From Klebsormidium nitens (taxonomy: Eukaryota; Streptophyta; Klebsormidiophyceae; Klebsormidiales; Klebsormidiaceae), in assembly GCA_000708835.1 (NCBI GenBank), contig DF236968.1:62001-126000 (forward strand): a DNA stretch of 64,000 bases, read 5' to 3'. Made by a program: the position numbers and the translations under genes. This document shows, piece by piece, positions 59,010 through 64,000 of this stretch. The notes under the pieces are model-generated. The model was not told the DNA's origin. It saw only the letters and a program-made list of their open reading frames with translations, and made no database searches. How positions within the stretch are numbered: the first letter of the stretch is position 1; every line of letters begins with the position of its first letter.

Positions 59010-59098
59010 CTCAGAAAGAAGGGCAGGGACATGCCACCCACGGCAAACAGAATGAGGCCTCCTGCTATTAGCCCGTTGCTTGCCCGGCGGCTGCTCAT
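59010..59098 (-). CDS. First exon of a possible small single-pass membrane protein
   Basis: ATG 59098 gives MSSRRASNGLIAGGLILFAV followed by GGMSLPFFL, then a donor AG/gtcagt at 59010. A short basic start and one Gly-rich membrane segment resemble small mitochondrial or ER membrane proteins. No downstream exon was identified, so this may be spurious. Confidence 0.3.
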
Positions 59099-59194
59099 TG
59101 GGAGACGGGTGCACAAAGGAATACGCCCGAGAAGCCAATCGCCTTTCAAGCTCCTCTCCACACCACCACAACATAAACCCTGGCAGCTGCAGCA

Positions 59195-59690
59195 ATGTGG
59201 TCTCCTTTTCTGAGCCTGGAGCGCCTCGAATTCCTGAGTTCGAGAGCTGTAGTTGAACTTGAACTTGAAGTCGGTTGGCGGGAGCTGTCCAGAGCTAGTA
59301 GCAGCCTGACGAACAGTAGGCTCGTTCCGGGCTGCGGTGGCACTTTACGGTGTACTGATTGGTCAAAAGAGCAGACGCTTTCGGACGCTGGGGAAGATCG
59401 GTACACGCAGTGGTTCCGGCCACCGGGCCACCCACGGGGGCTTCTGGGCCCTAGTGCTCGCGTTGTTGCCGGGCCCGGTAACTCGGGTCCGGTACCCCCG
59501 TGGCTGGGCTTTTGGCTTTTGCGGACAGCTCGAGCTGTACATATGGTCAGTGTCGCGATCGGACGAGGCCGGGCCCGGCTCGGTCGAAGTGTCCGAAACC
59601 ACGTGGACATTTGATGAGACCATGCAGTTGCACTGGGGAACTCGAGACTCAGAGTTCAGCAAGCTTTCAAAGAGCTCATGAAACGACACG
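59195..59690. other. GC-rich stretch with overlapping open frames
   Basis: Plus-strand frames 59195-59614 and 59337-59681 and minus-strand frames 59146-59610 and 59363-59899 all stay open. The GC level resembles exons of this genome, but none of the translations is recognisable. Confidence 0.35.
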
Positions 59691-59839
59691 CACAGCTTGT
59701 CGCTTGGCATTGACAACATCTCATGCCATCGTCCTTGAAAATCTGAGAAACTTGTTCTTAGAGAGTGCAGAGGGGAGCAGCAGAGGACTACAGAAACGGA
59801 ATAGCGGTTGACGGAATTAGTATTTGACAAGTCACACAG

Positions 59840-60662
59840 ATGCCCGGTTTTAAGGAAAAAGCTGTTGCCCGGGAGGGTCCTTCGGGAGGGGAGGTGCAAA
59901 TCATTCCGGGGTTTGATCCAACCGTGGACGCCGATGCGCCGGCAGACCGGCTCACTATTGCAGAGTTTGCAGAATGGAAGAGAAAAAAGGTTAGCCGTGA
60001 ACTCTACACCATGTTATATTGGTACTTCAAGTTTCTTTTTACTTCCTAAAGTGAAATCTGGTGGTGTGCTGATGCCATGAAGAAAGTGAAGTCACAAAGG
60101 CAAATTCAGAGTTCTTGCGTGCGTGCAATTTCAGAAAAGCTCCGTCTCTCTCTAGGTCTCAATCCCCAAGTAGGCAACATGTTTCTGCAGGATATGCTGC
60201 AACATAAGAACAAGTACATATTCAGAAACTTGTTACCGTCAGAGTTGGTTTCCATTGCTGAGATCGCTTACCCTGACATTGTGCACCACTTCCTTCCACC
60301 AATTTCTTCCATCACCATTTGTAGATTATTTTAAGCAGCATTGTCAACCATCTCCTTCTTGCGATTGCTGCACCTAGGAGTACAAGCATGTCTGAGTGAG
60401 AGATCAGAGTACATCAATCTGCGGGTTTGGCTGGCCTGTATAACTCAATCTTCCTTCGATTAAAGAGCAAACGACTAAAGAGCAAATGCACTCTCTGAAT
60501 CCATTCTTTCAGGACGAGGAGATAGCAGCAACAGCCCACGCTGCGGCAGAGAAGCGAAAACAGGATATAGCGGCAGGGCTTGTGCGAATGACAGGGAAAG
60601 AGCTCTATGCACACGAACCTTGGGTCTTTGATGAAGAATATATCCAAGCGAACGCAAGGTAG
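59840..60662 (+). CDS. Short protein resembling the C-terminal module of DFRP1/ZC3H15
   Basis: Two exons, 59840-59989 and 60513-60662 (TAG), in phase; 99 residues. The part DRLTIAEFAEWKRKK, a charged Ala-rich helix (EEIAATAHAAAEKRKQDIAA) and VRMTGKELYAHEPWVFDEEY follow the same order as the region after the zinc fingers of ZC3H15/DFRP1 (..FLAWKKRK.., helix, SGREVF..). That family binds and stabilises DRG GTPases through the C-terminal region (family knowledge). Here there is no CCCH finger. ATG 59840 has a plausible short leader. Alternatives are unseen upstream exons, or AG/gtagca at 60658 acting as a donor so that the gene continues. Confidence 0.5.
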
Positions 60663-62360
60663 CACATGTTTCCTACCTTGTACCATAATAGTCCTGCTTT
60701 TCTCTCATTCACCAGTCGGCAGGCCCTCCATGCCAGCTTTGGTATTACAGTCGTTCAATCGGTTCAGCCTTCCATTGTAACTTGATTCTTGGCAGCAACT
60801 GAAATTTGAAAATTCAGCGGGGTGCGCGTGCTGCCTAACCTGATGTTAGAGTCAGAGCTTGCACAGAGCAAGAGTGACGGCTGTTCTGACAATCTTCCAA
60901 TCGCAGACGGATTCGAATGATATCGACTTTCCTTAAATTAGATAGGGAAGGACAGGGATTGTTAGTCTTAGTCTGGTTGCCGCACGTTTGGCATCATCAT
61001 TGATAAACACGATTCTTGGTATGCAATAAGCTGTGTCTAATTGTACCGTATGCATGGCATTATTTGACTAAAGCAAAAGTACGCTTGTGCGCTGGCACCA
61101 CAGTGATGGTCAGATTCATACATACACCGTAGTCGAGCTCTGGATCAGAATTATCGTGCGCCAGGGGCCACATACGTATACATGAGCTGAATGTTCTGTG
61201 TGAGCCTGGATAACATATATCTGATTGCTTGAATGAAGCTTGGCCGCATGTGCGTAACATTCTGACAGTTGTGTGTAATTTTGCGGCCTTGGCATGGCAT
61301 CTACATCTCGTGCAGTTAGCCCAGCCTGCCAATGATTGGCAGGCAAGGGCGTCAACAAGAGCACCACTAACCTCAGCTCGAAGTATTTATGCAACCAGAT
61401 GGTCAAGTCTTTGGCAGACCACGGGCATGTGTTTATTGGCATCCCTGCTTCATCATCTTGATTCATATTATGGTACATATAACCTGCACGCTTAAACGGC
61501 TCCCTAACTAGTCAAGTCTATCCTCGCCATCAACAGTGCTTTTTACGATAGATTACTTCACTCCCTCGGAAGCTTCCCTGCGATTGCCAGAGCCCCCAAG
61601 CCTTCTCTAACCGCTTGCTTTTGTGATGCAGACTTCCATCCTGACATCTCAAGTCCAGCTTTCATCTCGTTTCGCTTTCTCTCCTAGCGGAGATGCCACG
61701 TGAGCCGTCCAACCCCGTTTGAACAAACTTCCAATCCCCAGCAACTCTTGGTCGTCCCCCCCATCCTGAAATGTCGATAGTCTTTCCTCAAAATCCGTCC
61801 CGGCTCTTCGCTACCTTCCGTTCTGGGGGGCCGCAACCCCCTCCGGCAACAGCCTTCGTCCTTGCCCCCTGCCACCCCCCCGGGCTCCTTTCCTGATTCC
61901 GTTCGGGGGGGCCGCTTCTTGCCGCACAGGCTGGTAGGATTGCGCGGGGTTCGGGGGCGGCAACCGGACTTGTTCCTGCAGAGGAGTGAGCGAGGTGTTC
62001 GAAAGGTCGGAGAAGATGGATGAGGACCCGTGTCACTCAAGTAGACTGAGAAGGACCCTAAGCTTCGCACCTGAATGCCCTTTCGTCTTCTGAAGACGGC
62101 TTGGATTGGTGCGATCAAGAACTCTCTCTACCACTGAGAGACAGAGTTATCAGGAACCAACAAAAGATTTCAATGATTACCAACTGAAAAATTCGGTTTC
62201 GACTCCCGTTGACAGTCGTACTGGTCCTGAACCACCAAGAAGTAATCTCTTCTTTGCCTGCCCTGCTGGCCACAACCGTTGGACCAACCCCTGCTAACGT
62301 TACTCGCCAGTCTGACGCCCACGCCTCACCAAAAGTGAGACAGACGTCGGCAAAGCTCGG
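60663..62360. other. Region without supported gene
   Basis: 61790-61990 is markedly GC-rich with runs of G/C (ggggggcc words) and open on the minus strand, but unrecognisable. DP 3' exons may lie toward the right. Confidence 0.45.
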
Positions 62361-62925
62361 TGACGTCACCCTACCTGCTGTGACGGGCCGGCAATGACGA
62401 ACAACCTCTCCAGGCGCGGCAACGCCGTACGTTATTGGGCAGTGAGCGTCACACGAACAGCAGAAAGAGGACGCCGAAAACACCCGGCAAAACGGCTGTT
62501 GTCATCATACCTGCCACTGACATGCCCCAAAACTCCGATCTCATACAACGTGCATGAGAAAGACGGGCCGCTCTCTCGTGCAGCACCTCTGTGCATACTT
62601 TGAGCAAAGAACGTCTCACGGAAAAGCAGTCTCATGGAAACGCACGAGCGGACGCCGAAACCAGAAGATGCTCCGCAAATCCGCTGACGTCACCGTTACT
62701 ACCCCTACCTGATGTGGCGCGCGAGGAGATGACGCTCCGCTCTTCAAATGCGGCACCACTGTGCATGTTCGGGGTACTGAGCGTCTCATTGAAACGCACC
62801 AGCCGACGCAAACACACAAGATGCCCGACATATTCGCTGACGTCACAAACACGACCCTACCTGTTGCGGCGCGCGAGGAGATGGCGCTCCGCTCTCCAGA
62901 TGCGGCACCGCTGTGCCGTTGGCGC
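62355..62925 (-). repeat. Tandem copies of the DP exon B 3' edge and donor
   Basis: The exon end GGAGATGGCGCTCCGCTCTC (+ strand, about 62878-62897) with the donor and flanking TGACGTCA recurs at about 62725-62745 with a donor-like taccTGATGTGGCG at 62708. Weaker copies lie near 62506 and 62362. The TGACGTCA anchor is at 62361, 62683 and 62838. Confidence 0.75.
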
Positions 62926-63803
62926 GGTCTCCCGCGGAAGGCCCTGCCGGCGGCGCGGCCGCCAACTCCTGGGGCTCGTCCGCCTCTGCGGCGCCGTCGG
63001 ACGGCCGGTTTACGAGGCCCATCAGCTCCAGGATCGCGTCGTGATCCAGCATCTTGTACGGGGTGCTGCGGAAGTGGAGTGGGGGAAGTTTGAGCAGAGG
63101 GCGAGAAGAGAAGGTACAGCTCTTTGCGTCAAACCTGCCATCGGGTTTGAAACGCTCCGAGCATAGTTCCTGATCTTCGACCGTTCGATCAACGACAACG
63201 AATCCATCGGACGGCTCGATATCAGGGACCATGCTCGGAGAAAGTGGAACTCGACGTCAAGTTTGACGCGAACACCTGTAACTCGAACCCTCGGTCGCAA
63301 AGAAAGCGACATTGGCGATTTGGTGGCGTAAACTTTTCAGGGCCGGAAAGTTCTTATGGACGACCACGTGATCTCCTTAAGCTGAAGGTGTCGGGACGCC
63401 GTCAATCGAGGGAGCCCTAAAGTTGAAACTATGATTCTTAAACCTCAGATGATGGGTCGACGTGCGCTCATTTGTCGAAGTCAAAATACACAATCACCCT
63501 ACGCTTCCTCACCGTACGCTTCCTAACCCTCATCCCAACCCAAACCCGAAATCCAACGGACGCTCACTCGTTGAAGTCGAAGTGCACCAGCTGCATGAGC
63601 AGATCGGAAAGATTCTGAAACACTATTACTATAAAGCTTCCTAACCCTCATCCAAACCCTACCCTAACACTAACACTAACCCTAACCCTACTCTAAACCT
63701 AACCTTCGAAATACGGGTCAAGATTCGCTCACTCGTTGAAATCGAAGTGCACCAGCTGCATGTCCTCCGAGATCTCAACCTCCACCGTCGCCTGCGGCTT
63801 CGT
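62861..63803 (-). CDS. DP: DP transcription factor (E2F dimerization partner), two internal exons
   Basis: DP pairs with E2F to bind promoters of S-phase genes. Exon A 63803-63733 encodes TKPQATVEVEISEDMQLVHF followed by DFN. Exon B 63065-62861 continues DTPYKMLDHDAILELMGLV and then an acidic/Ala-Pro-rich tail ending PRAPQQ before donor gtaggg. The core ATVEVEISEDMQLVHFDFN is the DP signature of the heterodimerization region. The phase (GA + C) joins the exons cleanly. The DNA-binding domain and the upstream half lie beyond 64000; the terminal exon was not found left of 62861. Partial copies of the 3' edge of both exons, each with its donor, are repeated in the following introns. Confidence 0.87.
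63455..63780 (-). repeat. Tandem copies of the DP exon A 3' edge and donor
   Basis: The real edge (GCTCACTCGTTGAAATCGAA, from 63727) is repeated at 63562 (GCTCACTCGTTGAAGTCGAA, continuing through GTGCACCAGCTGCATG) and more weakly at 63465 (GCTCATTTGTCGAAGTCAAA). CCCTAACCCTCA-type sequence separates the copies (63520-63545, 63640-63710). Confidence 0.85.
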
Positions 63804-64000
63804 CTGCGGAAAGGGACGAATGACGTCAGGGTGACGTCAGCCGGGCCTGAAGCACGAGCGAGAATCGTACAGAGCCCTCCAAAGACTGGGCTTCGCAAAG
63901 GGAAGGCCGTCCAAGGCGAATCATAAGGGTTGAGCGGTGAATTTTTCGAAACGGTTACTCAAGGTACCTCTTCTATTTCTTGGCTACAGTTGCATACAGA

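Noticed and set aside
59195-59899. Overlapping open frames on both strands as a gene
   Set aside because: Four frames open at once in GC-rich DNA; none recognisable.
61790-61990. G/C-run-rich block as an organelle or rDNA insertion
   Set aside because: No recognisable organelle gene or rRNA helix; insufficient evidence.

Overview
The window is nuclear DNA of a green-lineage eukaryote, most likely a streptophyte alga (Klebsormidium-like) or an early-diverging land plant. That placement is inference. It rests on a THP1/PCID2 gene of plant length, an E2F-partner DP gene with the canonical plant-type core, many short GT-AG introns, GC-rich exons and CCCTAA-type repeats in introns. No rRNA, tRNA, CRISPR or prokaryotic gene was seen. 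For most genes I rebuilt the exons by hand. In seven of them (kinesin, methyltransferase, THP1, ENGase, MO25, the hydrophilin-like gene and ZGPAT) every exon phase closes from first to last exon, which is strong internal support.

Layout. 63-6232 (+): 3' part of a kinesin with a long disordered tail. 7196-10827 (+): METTL13/EEF1AKMT-like methyltransferase. 11961-13691 (+): poorly resolved gene ending in a coiled coil plus membrane anchor. 14537-20183 (-): THP1/PCID2 (TREX-2). 20879-27526 (+): cytosolic ENGase (GH85). 28806-30807 (-): F-box plus Sec7 protein. 31772-37920 (+): MO25. 38758-42746: complete PIF/Harbinger transposon with transposase (+) and Myb-like protein (-). 43181-45726 (-): Gly/His/Thr-rich hydrophilin-like protein. 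46338-52554 (+): ZGPAT-like CCCH/G-patch protein. 54095-54421 (-): small plant-type protein. 56266-56631 (-): intronless SUMO. 59840-60662 (+): short DFRP/ZC3H15-like C-terminal module. 62861-63803 (-): two exons of DP.

Three gene pairs are divergent with short shared upstream regions: THP1/ENGase, F-box-Sec7/MO25 and hydrophilin/ZGPAT. The genes are otherwise functionally unrelated housekeeping genes (mRNA export, glycan turnover, kinase scaffolding, SUMO, cell-cycle transcription).

The most unusual signals are: (1) tandem duplications of about 100-185 bp that straddle an exon edge and its splice site, seen in three independent genes (ENGase, kinesin, DP), with the ENGase array holding four exon copies of which one is intact; (2) about 19 copies of the palindrome TGACGTCA where about one is expected by chance; (3) an apparently intact Harbinger element; (4) an F-box/Sec7 fusion whose Sec7 domain lacks the catalytic glutamate.
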